Both the position numbers and the translations under genes were made by a program. Shown here one piece after another: positions 5,909 to 6,298 of a stretch of 6,298 nt of DNA. Under the pieces are notes generated by a model, which saw nothing but the letters and a program-made list of their open reading frames with translations, ran no database searches and was not told the DNA's origin. Source of the stretch: Cellvibrionaceae bacterium. Lineage in GTDB: Bacteria; Pseudomonadota; Gammaproteobacteria; Pseudomonadales; Cellvibrionaceae. Every line of letters begins with the position of its first letter. Position 1 is the stretch's first letter. The stretch spans positions 1 to 6,298 of the forward strand of contig JAGKWQ010000025.1 in the NCBI GenBank assembly GCA_021151825.1, in the 5' to 3' direction.

Positions 5909-6298
5909 GTTATTGATGGAGTCTTGACCGAAGGCGGTGTTGAAGATGTAAGTATCGCTACCTGCACCGCCAGTCAGAGAGTCGTTGCCAACACCACCAT
6001 CCAGCAGATCATTACCATCACCGCCGTTGAGCGAGTCATTGCCATCTCCACCCGACAATGTGTCATTCCCTAAGCCGCCGTTGAGGGTGTCAGCACCTAA
6101 TCCACCAGAAATGAAATCAGCATTCACAGTACCGTTGATAACATCGTTGCCAACAGAACCGGCAAAGACTTTCGCGGTCAGCGTCGCGATATCCCAGAAA
6201 GTGCCATCCGCAAACTTCACTTGCTGTACCGGGCTGTAGAGGTTTGTCGCACTGTCGTAACGGAAGAAGTATTCCAGGACCAGCTGGTCCGTAGTGCC
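5582..6298 (-). CDS. RTX calcium-binding protein, C-terminal 238 residues (5' end outside window)
   Basis: The frame is open through the window edge. It begins with the end of one domain (LVLEYFFRYD...VKFADGTFWD, visible residues 6-36) resembling the haemolysin-type calcium-binding-related (HCBP-related) module. Next come degenerate and then canonical glycine/aspartate nonapeptides (47-115), a second HCBP-related module (about 115-190: SDTYIF, FGQDSI, IDDLWFSRSGSDLVI, VNVSNWY, LDKIEV), and a tail with APPVGVG ending SWQSS. Such proteins are usually exported whole by a type I secretion system using an uncleaved C-terminal signal and fold on binding calcium outside the cell. The activity (adhesin, enzyme or toxin) depends on N-terminal parts not visible, and no secretion genes are in the window. 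The GTG at 6220 is an internal codon, not the start. A second tail copy lies at 4010-4336. Confidence 0.9.
   Translation of the reverse strand, partial: GTTDQLVLEYFFRYDSATNLYSPVQQVKFADGTFWDIATLTAKVFAGSVGNDVINGTVNADFISGGLGADTLNGGLGNDTLSGGDGNDSLNGGDGNDLLDGGVGNDSLTGGAGSDTYIFNTAFGQDSINNYDTNAASIDVAHFNNATIDDLWFSRSGSDLVISRVGTTDKVNVSNWYSGASYQLDKIEVDSAVLLNSQVNQLVNAMAAFAPPVGVGSVLSQDTKDQLQPVLAASWQSS
5954..6160 (-). repeat. RTX nonapeptide repeats (GGxGxDxLx)
   Basis: Two degenerate units (GSVGNDVIN, GTVNADFIS) are followed by GGLGADTLN, GGLGNDTLS, GGDGNDSLN, GGDGNDLLD, GGVGNDSLT and the capping GGAGSDT. These fold as a parallel beta roll that binds calcium between turns. The DNA shows a matching 27-base period. 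Confidence 0.92.

Noticed and set aside
5954..6160. CRISPR-like short regular repeats
   Set aside because: The 27-base period encodes RTX nonapeptides in frame and there are no spacers.
5985..6239. Plus-strand proline/serine-rich ORF opposite the RTX repeats
   Set aside because: It is the antisense shadow of the glycine/aspartate repeat codons, with no ribosome binding site or family resemblance.

Overview
The window reads like a chromosomal segment of a gammaproteobacterium. The core order on the minus strand is ibaG (BolA family) - murA - hisG (short form) - hisD, a neighbourhood typical of Pseudomonas and Cellvibrionaceae-like gammaproteobacteria. A marine or plant-polymer-degrading Cellvibrio-like host is possible, but the genus cannot be fixed from this sequence. 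Every gene I support lies on the minus strand, so transcription runs right to left.

Right part (about 4010-6298), accessory: the C-terminal part of a large RTX calcium-binding protein enters from the right edge and ends at 5582. It is followed by a strong terminator-like hairpin and then by an A+T-rich gene for an exported protein with an N-terminal LprI/DUF1311-type four-cysteine domain and an unrecognised C-terminal part. Only 23 bases further on, a perfect ribosome binding site and ATG open a short reading frame. After 22 codons it runs out of frame into a second, diverged copy of the RTX tail. The two tail copies are exactly 327 bases each without a gap. The second copy looks like the remnant of a paralogous RTX gene that lost its middle. 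It ends before a 12-bp-stem terminator (3948-3975), which separates the accessory block from the core genes.

Middle (about 1449-3945), core: ibaG has a 26-bp perfect dyad in its upstream region and an unusual C-terminal run of 11 glutamines. It is followed closely by murA (first step of peptidoglycan synthesis), which is followed after 2 bases by hisG (first step of histidine synthesis). After a 151-base gap comes hisD (last two steps of histidine synthesis). These genes look co-transcribed from ibaG, possibly with additional promoters.

Left edge (1-140): 43 bases after the hisD stop the sequence becomes the end of an IS3-family (IS150-like) insertion sequence, with its terminal inverted repeat (73-97) and the first 14 codons of orfA. 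The element sits where hisC would be expected. Its end carries a hairpin that could hide the orfA ribosome binding site in read-through transcripts from hisD. No tRNA, rRNA or CRISPR array was seen.
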